This document shows positions 42,681 through 55,135 of a stretch of DNA of 64,000 nt, one piece after another. The translations under genes were made by a program, and so were the position numbers. The stretch spans positions 18,592,161 through 18,656,160 of the forward strand of contig NC_052046.1 in the NCBI RefSeq assembly GCF_015832195.1. The letters run 5' to 3'. Below the pieces are notes generated by a model. That model saw nothing but the letters and a program-made list of their open reading frames with translations. It made no database searches and had not been told where the DNA came from. The DNA comes from Motacilla alba alba. Lineage: Eukaryota; Chordata; Aves; Passeriformes; Motacillidae. The number at the start of each line of letters is the position of its first letter. The first letter of the stretch is position 1.

Positions 42681-44319
42681 AAATGAGGGAAGAAAAAGAG
42701 AAACATTTTACTGATATTTTAGAAGGAATATAATACCTAGTCTCTTGATTTAAAGAAAAAAATGTTTATATGTAAATTGATATTTTTATTTTCTTTGTAG
42801 CAAAATTAGGAAAAAAATTTGCCTTCCATTACTTAAAATATTTCCAGTCAATTGTAACCAAATTATATTAGAAGGAATATATGACCTAAATCTGAATTTT
42901 CATTTACCACTGTAGAATTCAAGCCAACTATCTGGTTGTGGCTTTAAGTTTCCAGTTCAGCAGTTCAGAAAGCAAGCCCTATGATTAACTCCATATTTAG
43001 AAGTGATGTGGGTAGATTTTCCTGTATCAAAATTCCAAGCAAAAGAATAAAATATGGCTTTTTTTTTTTTTTTAGCAGTAGAACTTAGCTTTTTCTCTTG
43101 ACATAACTGTTTTTAGAAACACTTGAGTGTACAAGGTCATTGGGTCCAAAATTATAAGACAGTATTAAAAGCCCAGGAAATGGACAAATAGAAGATGTGT
43201 AGAACAAAAAAAAAAAACCAATGAAGCAAACTGGTTTGTAAGAACTGGTCAATTCAAACATGTTAACAAAGGAACTCTGACTATCTGTTTATCTTCTGTG
43301 TCATGTTTTTTTAGCCAGCATCTCAGGAAATCCAATCTCTCAAAACAAACTGCTTCATGTTTTGTTATGAAGTTTCCAAGCAAGGAGTTTCCTGTGAAGA
43401 CTATTCAATTTCTTTGGTACTTTAGCTTTGAATTGTTTCCTGGTACTCAATTGAAGATGTGCCTTCCACAATGTCACCTCATTATTCCTAATTATACCTC
43501 AGTGGTCTATCCATTTGGCATGAAATTCTTTTTTAAGGCACCTCTTATATCAACTTGTGTGTTGCGCTTAGCTGTACTGGGATTCCCTTTGTTATTCCTT
43601 TTATTTTTTCCAGAGAGATAATGTCATCTCTCACCTGGCATGTTTCATTCTATGAACTTGGTCTTGGGAGTGAATTTCTTTCTACTAATGTGATGCTCAA
43701 ATTGAATGCCAGATTCCAGATCCTATCACATGGAGTTGATGTTTTGATGTTTCTTTAAAGCTGAAATAGTTGTCTTATTTTAGTATAACAACAATTCAAA
43801 CAAGAACAACAAGAAAAAAGAAATGAAAAATAATTTCCAAGAAATGTGGTAATCTGTTCATGCTTTTACTACATTTAAGTCACTTTATATGCTTCTTATT
43901 ATCTAATAGATCTCAGGGGATTAATATTTCTACTTTTAGATCACAAAAAAAGCCACCAAGCCTCTTCTCAATGCTTCTGCTAAAATCTCTGGCAGCTTGA
44001 GACCTGAATGATAAAATCTGCAGAAAATGTTGAAGAATTAGAAGTATTTTGGGCAATCTGAGAAAGAGAATGTTGAAAAACAGAACCACTTGATCCAGAC
44101 ATGAGAAAGACTAGGCAGCAAGCACTGGGGTGCTCCAAGTACCCCACAAGCCTGCTGGTCCCTGCCACTCCGATATGCCATTGCTGCAGGTACACTTCAA
44201 CTGCATTTCTAGGATTGCAGTCTCAGCTGAACTGATGGTTCTCCATTCTACTACTGTCACTATTTGATTGCAGTCTATCTGTCACCATTCACTTAAGTCA
44301 TTCAGTGGGTTTATTACTC

Positions 44320-44995
44320 TATGATCCCCAGGGATGGGGAATCCACAACTTTCCTGGGCAACCTGTCCCAGTGCCTCACCACCTTCACAGTAAAGAATTT
44401 TTTAATATCTAATCCAAACCTACTCTCTTTCACTTTGAAGCCGTTCCCCCTTGTTCTGTGAATTCTCATGCTGTTGTGAATGGTCTCTCTCCATCCTTCC
44501 AGTAAATTCCTTTTGGGTACTTGAAGACTGCAATGAGGTCACCCCAAAACCCTCTCTTTTCCAGGCTGTACATACCTAACTCTCTCAGTATTTCCTCATA
44601 GGAGAGGTGCTCTATCCCTCTGATGATCTTTGTGGTCTCCTCTGGACTCCCTCCAGCAGGTCCATGTCCTTCCTGTGCTGTGACCCCAGAGCTGATGCAG
44701 CACTGCAGGTGGGGTCTCAGCAGAGCAGAGCAGAGGGGCAGAATCCCCTCCCTGGCCCTGCTGCCCACCCTGCTCTGGATGCAGCCCAGGACATGTTTGC
44801 CTTTCTGGGCTGTGAGTGCCCATGGCTGGGTCACATCCAGCCTCACAAGTTCTTCTCAAGCTGCTCTTGATCTGTTCTCCCCTCAGGTGTTGCCTTGACC
44901 CAAGTCCAGCACCTTGCACTTGGTCTCACCAAACTTCAAAGATTACCATGCACTCACTTCTTCAGCCTGTTTAGGTTCCTCTGGATGGCATAAAT
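44320..44995 (-). mobile_element. CR1 LINE fragment with ORF2 C-terminal remnant
   Basis: Antisense CR1 covering the end of ORF2 and part of the 3' UTR. The minus strand at 44466-44846 is an open frame of 126 codons reading CIQSRVGSRAREGILPLCSA, LLRPHLQCCISSG, then LSYEEILRELGMYSLEKRGF and GDLIAVFKYPKG. This is the conserved C-terminal tail of CR1 ORF2 beyond the reverse transcriptase. In-frame decay (CCISSG for the usual CVQFWAP type) and truncation at both sides make it inactive. The outermost CR1 3' end is absent: recognisable sequence starts at CCAGGGATGGGGAATCC, near 44326. Confidence 0.93.
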
Positions 44996-45841
44996 ACTTA
45001 TCTTCAGATCTTTTTTTTTTTAAAAATCACTTTACCTAGTTTATTTAAGTTCCTGAAAAATTGGTTTTCTTTCCAGGGTGAGTTTTGATACAAATATACC
45101 AACTTCTTTTTCTGCACCACTACTTTCTGGGCAGTATTTGGATGCTGGGATACAAAACCAACTTGCACCGAGTGTGACCATATGGCATTAATTTACTGTA
45201 ATACACAGCACCATTAATTTTCTCTTATTTTAAATGTAGTAGAATAAAATTTCAAAGCATATAAAAATGCTTATTTATCAATTAATAAAAATATGCAAAC
45301 CATCCACCAAGCATGTTTCCTAACTCTGGTTAAAAATGCAGTTTCCCTAAGATATTAGCAGAACATGGTTGAGAACCAAACTTCTGTCAGAGATGGAAAA
45401 TCCAATACACTGGAAGAGCTCAGCCTCCTCTTTCTGTGAATCCTGTCAAATGCCATTATCAAAAGCAATTAAATTGCTTATATACTCTTTGTGAATTACT
45501 GGTGTGATAAAGCAAATGTAGGAAAACAGGAAGTTTCTCAGACCTATAATATTTAAATCAATACCCTACAGTACTGATGAAAACACAAAGTCCACATAAT
45601 GGGTAAAAATATTCCAAAGGACAACACTAATATGCATTATGGAGCTTCCCAGCAAAACACATCTTTCTGAGGCATCATCATATACAGCCCCAATGATGAT
45701 AAATGGTAGGTCACAGAAGATATGGTTACACCTACCCTTTGATTAATAACAAAAATCTTTTGCATGGAGTACCTGTGACAGAAGGTGGCAGGACTAAGTT
45801 TTCATGGTTACTTCATGCTATTTTCCCATACCAGAAAATAT

Positions 45842-46340
45842 GGCACAGAATGATAGAACCACAGACTGGCTTGTTTTGGAAGCGACCAAAAAATGATCTC
45901 GTTTCAGCCCGCCTGCCATGAGCAGCAACACACCTTCTACCATATCAGGTTTTTTAGATCTCCATCCAACCTGACCTTGAACACTTCCAGGGATGGGACA
46001 TTCACAACTTTTCTGGGCAACCTGTTCCAGAGGTTTACCATCCTCACAATGAGGAGTTTCTTTCTAACAGTTAATCTAAACTTATCCTTCTTCATCATTA
46101 CCTTGTCTCTTGTCACTACATTCTCTTATAAAATGTCTCTCTTGAGTGTTCTTGTAGGCCCCCTTCAGGTACTGGAAGATGTTCTAATGTTTCCCTGGTG
46201 TTCTAAGTCTCCCTCCTCATCTCCAGGCTGAACAAGCTCAGCTCTAACAGCCCATCCCCCTAGAAGTGGTGCTCCAGCCCTCTGATTTTCTTTGTGGCCT
46301 TCTCTGGACTCATTCATATAGGCCCAGGTCCTTGTTAGAA
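45842..46340 (-). mobile_element. CR1 LINE fragment, antisense
   Basis: Second antisense CR1 about 850 bp from the previous one. It begins with the 3' end (AGAATGATAGAACCACAGAC) and continues through TGACCTTGAACACTTCCAGG, CTGGGCAACCTGTTCCAGAG, TGTCTCTTGTCACTACATTC and TTTGTGGCCTTCTCTGGACT. It is 5'-truncated and more diverged than the 44-kb copy, and its 3' end is retained. Confidence 0.92.
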
Positions 46341-47210
46341 AGAGATCTAGTGAGCAAGGAGGTATGACCATTATGACAAGAAGACCTGCAATCCTCAGCA
46401 CCACTTAGTTCATTAGTAATTCAATAAATTAATTCAATATAATTCAATTATTAAATCTTTGCACAACTGACCTTAAGTAACACTTTCTTCAAAAATTGTG
46501 CATTGAAGAAAATGGGTTGTGGACAGAAAGGTCCAGAGAGAAGAAGCTCTAAAACTCAAACGATAGGCACCTTGCTCATAGAAGATGATTTGTTTCACCA
46601 GTACAATTTGCACACATAAATATCAACATGAAATCAAGGCCAGCTTCAGAGGAGGGTGCACAGGAGACACCTAGATAAGGAATTGCAGTTGTTTCTTTAA
46701 GTATTGTTCTAGATTGCCCATGACAATGAAAGCTCCAAGTAAAGGACACATAATTATATTTGATGGGAAACAATTTTTTTTTTTTCTCACACCATTGTAG
46801 CATTCCTTTCATGCAATAAGTAATTGCTACAAGCAATTGCTACAATTAATCACAAACAAATTCTACTCCCACAAGAATTTGTGTTGGGATATGTTAATAG
46901 TAATTATGATTGAAGGCAAGCTATATATTTGTAAAGGGTGAAAGCTCAAGGCACTAAGACCTTCAGAGTTATAAAATTTTTATACTTCGGCTTAGCAAAA
47001 TTGTTTCATCCTTTCTGCTTCAGTTTATTTCAGTTCTTTAAATTCTGAGTATTGGAATTTTTTTCAGATTCTATTTTTTATGTTGAATTATTTTTATTTT
47101 ATACAGCATTTTTGTATTTAGTTTACCAAATGTGCTAGATTTTTTTCTCATCCTCTTCCCTAGACTTCTACTAAATATATTGAGGTATATGTATTGATTT
47201 GAGTTCTGGA

Positions 47211-47756
47211 AGTTCTTTGCCACATCCAAGCAACAAAGTTTAAAGGGTAAAAAGTTAACCTTGGAAGATTTCTGAGATGAATTATCTCGTGCATATGCAC
47301 TCACACTTGTGTGAGACCCTGAGCACATTCACTGAGTGCATGTAATGTCAAAGATAATTCACGTCAATAGTCCAAAGCAAATTATAATCTACAATAATGA
47401 ATCATTTGGATCTTGTTTTTTTTCTGATTTTTAGGACATTATTTTAATGTTAAAAGTATTATTACAATGCCTAATAGCATTAATAGTTCTTTGCCACATC
47501 CAAGCAACAAAGTTTAAAGGGTAAAAAGTTAACCTTGGAAGATTTCTGAGATGAATTATCTCGTGCATATGCACTCACACTTGTGTGAGACCCTGAGCAC
47601 ATTCACTGAGTGCATGTAATGTCAAAGATAATTCACGTCAATAGTCCAAAGCAAATTATAATCTACAATAATGAATCATTTGGATCTTGTTTTTTTCTGA
47701 TTTTTAGGACATTATTTTAATGTTAAAAGTATTATTACAATGCCTAATAGCATTAT
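47211..47756. repeat. Near-perfect tandem duplication, 274-bp unit
   Basis: Copy 1 spans 47211-47484 and copy 2 spans 47485 to about 47756. Both begin AGTTCTTTGCCACATCCAAG and run to TGCCTAATAGCATTA. The only difference I find is one T in a homopolymer (8 T in copy 1, 7 T in copy 2). Each copy carries a small hairpin, CTCACAC-TT-GTGTGAG. The unit is not CR1 and has no open frame across it. Confidence 0.95.
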
Positions 47757-48626
47757 CTAGGAGGGCTGACTGGTGTTCCACTGTATAGGACTGTGTTTTC
47801 TTGTTGCTAAATTACTAAATTCTGTGCTGCAATTTTCTTTCCAAGTTTTTATGAGGGAAAAAATGGTCAACTGTTGATAGAAGGTGACAGAGAAAATAAT
47901 ATTTTTTCATATTTAAGACATTCTTGGAACTGTTTTGTGAGATACTCTAGTGACTCATATTTTGTTGTACAAAGTAGGGTTTAGCCAAGTGTCTGCAAAA
48001 TGTTGTGGTTTTTTACTGATTCTGTGAAGCTTTGCATAAATTTCAAAAAGTTATAAGTATAGGCTAAGTTTAAGTCTGTCATCTCATGTATCAGCATTAT
48101 TGAAAAAATCTGAAGTGTTTTTTAAAAAAATCTCCTATTTTGCCCAGTCTCAGAGCACTCTGAGGAAGCAGCCCCTGTTGGGGTTTTTTTTTGTGTCCTT
48201 CACCACAGAAGATTGGTACTGATCAAAGGGCTACCAAGAAGTAAGGATGATTTCATTATCAGGAACTCGAAACAATGGCTCTAGTTGCAAAGCACCTGAT
48301 AATGAACCAAGTAAGTGACTGGTTAATTATGCATCACTAGTTAAGTGGTTTTCCTTCTTGAGGTATCCATATGCTTAAGCCATCAACACTCACAAACACA
48401 GATTAACTCAGAACCTCTGAGCAGCTACTGCTCAGGATGGATCAAAGGTCCATCAGATCCACTGCTCTCTCTCTGGGAGTGCTAAAAGTAAATGCCAATG
48501 GAAAAGGGTAAGAAGAAGCAAGTGGAAGAGCTACATATCCCTTGTAACCCAGCCGCTCATCATTTGCTCACTGTTTCATTGAAAAATCCCCTTAATACAA
48601 GAGTAATTACATGCCATGGAGATTAA

Positions 48627-48668
48627 AAAAAAAAAACAAAAACAAAAACAAAACCAAAACAAAAAACA
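48627..48668. repeat. (AAAAAC)n simple repeat
   Basis: A-run followed by AAAAAC and AAAACC units, about 42 bp. Confidence 0.9.
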
Positions 48669-51239
48669 ATCCAAAGTCCTGGACAATGCATTTTGAATAA
48701 TGTTTGAGTTAGGTAATACTTTCACTTTAATCACTGGTTTATCTATTAAGTAAGGATGATACAATTCCTTCTATCACAAGGATGAGATGAAAATTAATCA
48801 CCTGTGAGAAGCAGTAAAGTGTCATATGGTGAGCAGCACAGAAAAGATAATGAAAGCACTAAAGCTGTTTTTACAACACATATGAACAGCAGATTGTCAA
48901 TAAAGCATGTGACCATGTAATGAGAAGCAATAAAATGGTAAAATATTGAATATCTCATGAATTGAGTTGCATTTGTTTTGAGTTCTCAGTGAAGTAAAAA
49001 TAACAAAGAACCACATAGGTTAAGTACAAAATTGTTTATGCACAGGACTAAACCAAAGTTCCTAAGTCAAATGCAATCTTGGCTTTTCTGCTTGACTTTT
49101 CAGTCATAACAACATCTTTATCAGTTTATTGTGTTTACATTTGAGCACATGTTGAAGACCCTTGCATTTACTATTGCTTATCTCCAATTTTCTATTTCAG
49201 CCTGCTGTAGCACTACCAATAGCTGTTAATGGCAGACCATCAGAAATCTGACTTCAAATGCAGTGTTGCAGGTTTGCCTTCTAAAAACTAGTACATAGAT
49301 GAAGAACACATTCCATTCTGGTTATAATGCATGTTTGCTTAACTTCACCTTCTGCTCATCCTTGAGATCATTGGAACACTTCATTCACAGTCTCATTTTC
49401 ATTAACTACTACTGTCATATAAGCATGTTCTTGTTACAATCTCTTGTGCTCCCATATTGTCTGTTTCTACCAATCACTGTGACATCACTTATTGAGTAAA
49501 TGACTGTTGGACTCTGAAAGCAAATGTTGTAAAGCAAAACCTACAGAGCTATAAATTTAGTGCTCTATGTATTAATAAAACAAAGAAAATATTATGAGAT
49601 GTAAAGTTACTATACATATTATACAACTCACATTTGTTAGAATATCTAAATGAACAAAAGTCTAAAAATGCTCAAAGACTATTAAAAATTAACTAGAAAT
49701 GAGAGAAAAACCACCAACACTAGTTGCTACAGTCTTCAGATGCCACACACAATGCTAAGCTAAGCATACCTCATCAAAGAAATGAGTTGTTCTCTGTGAA
49801 GGAATGTAGTAACAGAAATGCCAGTTTACATTGCTCATAGCAAGGCATTTTTTTCCAGTATTAAATAAACCTTCAAGCAGGTTATATGCAGTTAATTGAA
49901 AGAGCAGCTGAAAAATATTTTTTAATAAATGTGAATGACCTGGCAAGCCAAAGCTGTTTAAAATCACTGTGCATTGCAAAACAAATTCTTCTGTGAAATT
50001 CATCTCACAGAGCAAGACCAAATCATTCTATTAAAATTTAAAACTCAGCCTAGTGCAATGCAGAAATATATATCTGTAGATCTATCAAGGCCAGCTAAAA
50101 ATTTCTCATCAGCTACAGAGTTATCTGTAAGAACAAACCAATTCTATAGAATAAGTTTTGTGCTCCAATTTGCACTAAAACTTTGGGAGGGGAGATGATT
50201 GTATTTGACTGGTTTTGCCCATCAACCATCTTCCCTGCTGTAACAACTCCTCTGCTGCATTTCTCCATGGGACAAAATGTGCTGTCTTTTCTCAACCTTT
50301 CCACAAGCCCTTCCTCAAACTCCAAAAGAATGTTTAAATGAACAAAATAATTCAAAAGTCTGGACAAATCATAACAACTGGACTATATAGTTTGTTAGGA
50401 CAAAATGATTAACATGACGTATGTTTACAAATAGAAAAAAAAAAAAATCAAGAGCATAAGGGCATTTTTTGTTTAATGAAACTTCCATGTTACCAGGAAA
50501 AATTGTGCATGATTTACTTGACTTAGTGCAAAAAAGAGTTGTCAGGCAACTAGATTCCAAAAGTCTATTTTCTTGATCCTGATGTCATTACTAAAACTGG
50601 GATAGGACACGCCATAATTGCTGGCGCCAAGGAGGTGATTATATCACTCAGGAAACACTACAAAATGCGCAATCCAAGAGAGCAAGGAGAAAGTCCACTA
50701 TCTCTCATCAGTCCCTACAGATGAAAAAATGTCAGTGTAACATTGTTGCTTTTGGAACAACTTCTTCAACTATTTTGCTCTGACATCTTGTTATTTCATC
50801 CTGTGAAGTGTTCCCAGGAGAATCAACAATTTAGCCAAATAAAAACTACTTTTCGAGCAACGCTTTTCAGCAAACCTCAGCTGAGGTACCTAAAGTCCTG
50901 CCACGCTACCCACACACGCTGGCACCGCTGAAGATGCACCATCCATCACCGTGCCTAACCCATGATCTGCTGTAAAACTCACAGACAGTCTTTGGCACTC
51001 AAGGAGAAACCTTAAGCAGATGGGAAGGGGGGCCCAGGCAGCTGAAGGAGGGACAAACTATCAGGATATCCTTTGTTACATTTGTTTCTTTTGTCGGAAT
51101 AAAGTAGAATAAGAGGATACAAAAACCTGTTCTCTCGCTGGGTGAGTCATCCTGACTGAATCACTTCATCCTCTTCTGTGCTTACATTTCCCTACCTGCA
51201 AAATGGGAACTTTGTAAAGAGCCGAGAGTTCTGAACCTT

Positions 51240-51272
51240 AAAAACAACCAAACCAAAACAAAACAAAAAACC
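51240..51272. repeat. A/C-rich (AAAAC)n simple repeat
   Basis: AAAAAC, AACC and AAAAC units on the plus strand, similar to the tracts at 42.5 and 48.6 kb. Confidence 0.85.
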
Positions 51273-52954
51273 CCTACATACTACCTGAAATTAATTCTAA
51301 TTAATTTTAGTAGTGGGAGTTTTAATTTGGTAGTAGGAGTTTAGGAGTATTATCAAGAGACATATCAGAAACACTGTTTTTTAAGGATGTATCAAAAGCA
51401 GATGAAAAGCAGGTGAGAAAATGAGAAATTTAGAAAATGTACTTGTTTTCCTCATAGAAAACCTGTGAAGTAATAGGAAGAATAGACTAGCTTATTTATT
51501 TGTTTTGATATACGTGCTTTTCAAGATCCCCTCCATAAAAATGCAGCAGCAGAAGACATTAGAACAGGTATTTCTGTAACATTTCCATGTAAAAGAAGGG
51601 AATAATGGAGGAAAAAAAAATACAAGGAAAGAAAAGACAGCAAAATAAACCACCAGCAAAAAAACAAACAAATACCCTTCACCAAACATTTATTATGAGA
51701 ATTTTGATTTTAAAAAATACAAGGAAACAAAGAAGAAAATCTTTCTCACTTCAGGAGAGAAGCTGATTAAATCTTTTTAAAATGTGGTTTTCTTTTTTGG
51801 TCTACCATGTGGTAGTTCTATAAGAGAAAGAAAACTATTCTGAATTCTCCTTTCAGACAGAATTAAATGGTTTGTTGGTTTTGTTCAGCTTTGGGTATTT
51901 TTACAGAACAGTAACAGAAAGGACTAAATAAATTTTAAAAATAAGAAGCTAAATGGACAATTAATGCACCAGATGAAACATTACTGAGGTGTAAAGGAGA
52001 AAAACCTGTCAGTGGCTAAATATGTGCTTAGAATATCCTACTGCCAGGACAGCACATGGGCAAGCATTCCTCCTGGGAATTCTGAAGTTTTGTGTTAAGG
52101 AAGCCTTGTCAGTACATATCTTCCCATACTATTCTTTTTTTTACCCCTCCCAGCCATGGCTTTTTGCCCACAGAGCTTTTTCTCTATCCATGAGAAACAC
52201 AGACTATTAAGAAAGATAGCTGGTTTGTGTACTATTTTCCTCTGAAATTTTCCTGTGACTGTTAATAGTTAAAGCAATGAAAACAGGAAAAAAAATTATA
52301 TCTGACTTCTCCAATGCATGAATGAAGTAGCATTCAGTAAATACAGTTTTTGCTAATGAACTTCAGTATCAACATGGAAGTGCAGTTTAGTAAGCATAAA
52401 TTTCCAGAATATTCATGGATTTGTACAATTTAAGGGATAGCATGCCTGAAAAAATAAATGTTTGATTAAAACAAAAATTCCTCAATGAGTATTTAAAGAA
52501 AACAGGTAAGGTAGAGAATTTTTACTTATAGTTCAAATATTAAAGTTCATACCATTCCCTGGCATGTGAGAAGGTGAAATAAACAATTATTGGAATATCT
52601 GTATGATTTAAATCTTCAAGAACTATTACATTATGCAGCAATATTTGTGATTGGCTTTATACTCTGTCCTTTATGGAAAGCTGGATTTAATTTATTTTCC
52701 AAGCACCTACAATAAAAAAATATTGCACAAGACTTCATTCTGCAAAGCTAAAGGAAATGGGTCCCTTAATTTACCAGCAATGAATACAGTGTCTGAGGCT
52801 AATTTAACATCAAATGAACTAGAAAGTAACTCTGAAACCAGATGCTGGTTCTGAGCCACACAGAGAGAGCAAGGTCAAAGAGTTTCAGAAGTCTGCTCTC
52901 AAAATCATTATTCACCAGTATTTTTATGGTAAAATCCTTGACAAGATTCACACA

Positions 52955-52957
<3 letters not shown>

Positions 52958-52993
<36 letters not shown>
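52958..52993. repeat. Poly-A tract, 36 A
   Basis: 36 uninterrupted A on the plus strand. No polyadenylation signal or retrocopy is recognised upstream. Confidence 0.95.
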
Positions 52994-52995
<2 letters not shown>

Positions 52996-54054
52996 AGCAG
53001 CAGGCAAAAGGGGAATGGACTGGACATGTGTGGAGAAGAAACAATAAAGGATTCTTTAAGCAAGCTCATCCCTTTTAGGAAATATCTATCTGCAGCAAAT
53101 GAAATTATATTCATCAATACTTCATATTAAAGATTCAAAAAAAGGGATGTGCTAGTGAGCAAAAGTACATTCCGAGCTGATAGCCCTAAGTTTTTCTTCT
53201 CTAGATAAAAAATTTACTTGGAATTTCAATTATTATCACAATTTTATTATTATTTTATTTAAGTGGTCTCTTTGGAGGACTTTTGAAAGCAAAAAGAAAG
53301 TTCTTGAAAACTAACTCTTCACTTTTTGATTCTAAATTTCCAATTACCAACAAGTATTTAAACTAAAATAAAATCTTATTTTAAAGTAAAAGCCCAAATA
53401 TTGCCATGCTCAATACCTCAAATAGAAAAAAGGAGAAATTGAGAAGGCAGAGAGAGCAGCTGGCCTATCTGAATGTTAAAAAAGATACAATGTTTTGCTT
53501 TCAGTTATAATGAATCATACAGAACTTCTATTTCTAGTACCAGGAACCAATAAGAACATAAGTACTGGTTAGGAAATCAATCAATTTTAGGTGATGAAGC
53601 AAAACATTCTGAGGAGCTACTGGAAACTGAAAAATGCATGCTTCCCACCCTCTAAGCCCATGTAATGATACATATGCCATACTAACAGCATGAATACAAA
53701 GCAATATTTTACTTTTAAAATAAATTATTCTAAGAAAGCTATAAATGCGCAGTATCAGTAACAAAGTCATATGGTCATCTTAATAACATGGGGAGAAACT
53801 GTGGGGGAGGGAAGTCTTTCTGTGGTGGAAAAGCTGTTTGGACAAGATGAAAAGCTGTGATGGCTTTACAAAATGTAATTTCCTAGTTATTCATTTCCAG
53901 CCTTTTTCAAGAATGGATATTCCAAGGAGAAAAATACATTGCTTCACAGCTGTGAACATCCTGCTTGCCAAAAATGCAAATGTAATTACTATCTGTGAAC
54001 CAAAGAAAAACTATGGCACTGCTGATAAATATGAGTAAGGCAAAACTCTGGCAT

Positions 54055-54215
54055 GTTAATCTCATCCCTGGAAGCCTTCAGGGCTGTGCTGGATAGGGCT
54101 GCCAGTAACCTGACCTAGCAGAGGAAAAGTGTCTCTGCCCATGACAAGGAAGTTGCAGACAGATGATCTTTAACGTCCCTTCCGACACAAACCATTCTGA
54201 GGTTCTGTGGCTTTA
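54055..54215 (+). mobile_element. CR1 LINE 3' tail, sense
   Basis: CATCCCTGGAAGCCTTCAGG, TCTCTGCCCATGACAAGGA, GATGATCTTTAACGTCCCTT and ACAAACCATTCTGAGGTTCT are in CR1 3'-tail order. Short, 5'-truncated copy. Confidence 0.9.
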
Positions 54216-55083
54216 TGGAAATGCAGACCTCTACAGGTGAAATTCAGGAAAGGCTCTCTGTGCATGTTTGTAACAAGAACATTAGTTACAAAATGACCGA
54301 TAAGAGGATCACAGTTGTAAGAGAAAAAATCCTTCCAATAGGCAATTGTGGCATTTGAATCTCCACAAATGCTAAGAGTTTATGAAGGCTGACGCCACCA
54401 CTAGGGTTCCAAAGAGTGGTTCCTAATGTTTTCCCACCTCACGTCTCTGACCCTTAAAGAATGGGAAACATATGTCAGCAATTAAGTCACTAATCATAGT
54501 GTTACCAAGCACAAAAACAGTGCCTCTGCCAGTATCAACTGAGTCACTTAATATGTTTTCTCAAATGTCCTAGACTCTACATGGCACCAAACCTAAACAG
54601 TCATTTTGGTCATACTGAAACCTAGGCAAGAATAGATCTTTCCTTAACAGCATAGAGTTCAGAGCAGATGGCACTGAGGTGACTATCATATCTTGACTAA
54701 TGTCAAAAGGGACATTAAAACAAAAACCAAAACAGAGATTAGCTTGGCCAGTGTTCCCTAGAGGATAAATCAAAAAACAAGCTTTTGCAGTCTAGGCTGC
54801 AAAGGGCACAGCTTCAATATCACTGAGCCAGCCTGCATCATTTTCCAGCTCATTAAATGAAGGGCATCTGAACAGTTTGCTTCAGAACTGACACAGAATA
54901 GGTTGAACTTTTGAAAAGTAATGAATTATGCAATGTTAGTGCCTAGTACTGATGATCAGCAAATTTAGACCAAGGGGTCCCTTTGGCTTTGATTCCTGTA
55001 TTCTCTTCTCACACCTTTCAAAAATATTCTAACTTTTAAAAGACCCCTTATGCTGCGTATATTTCCTCTTGAATACTGTTATT

Positions 55084-55135
55084 CCCGCCCCCCCCCCCCC
55101 CCCCCCCCACCCCGCCACACACACCCTGTGTCAAT
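55084..55135. repeat. Poly-C tract (21 C) and short CA run
   Basis: CCCG, then 21 C (55088-55108), then ACCCCGCC and CACACACA. The minus strand, which is the PDE4D sense strand, is a G-run able to form a G-quadruplex. Confidence 0.95.

Noticed and set aside
42371..42686. Lys- and Phe-rich frames on the two strands
   Set aside because: Translations of the A/C simple repeat.
44596..44919. Additional frames of 87-107 codons overlapping the CR1
   Set aside because: Out-of-frame shadows of the CR1 ORF2 remnant.
52958..52993. Poly-A tract as the tail of a processed pseudogene
   Set aside because: No retrocopied coding sequence, AATAAA signal or target-site duplication was evident next to it.
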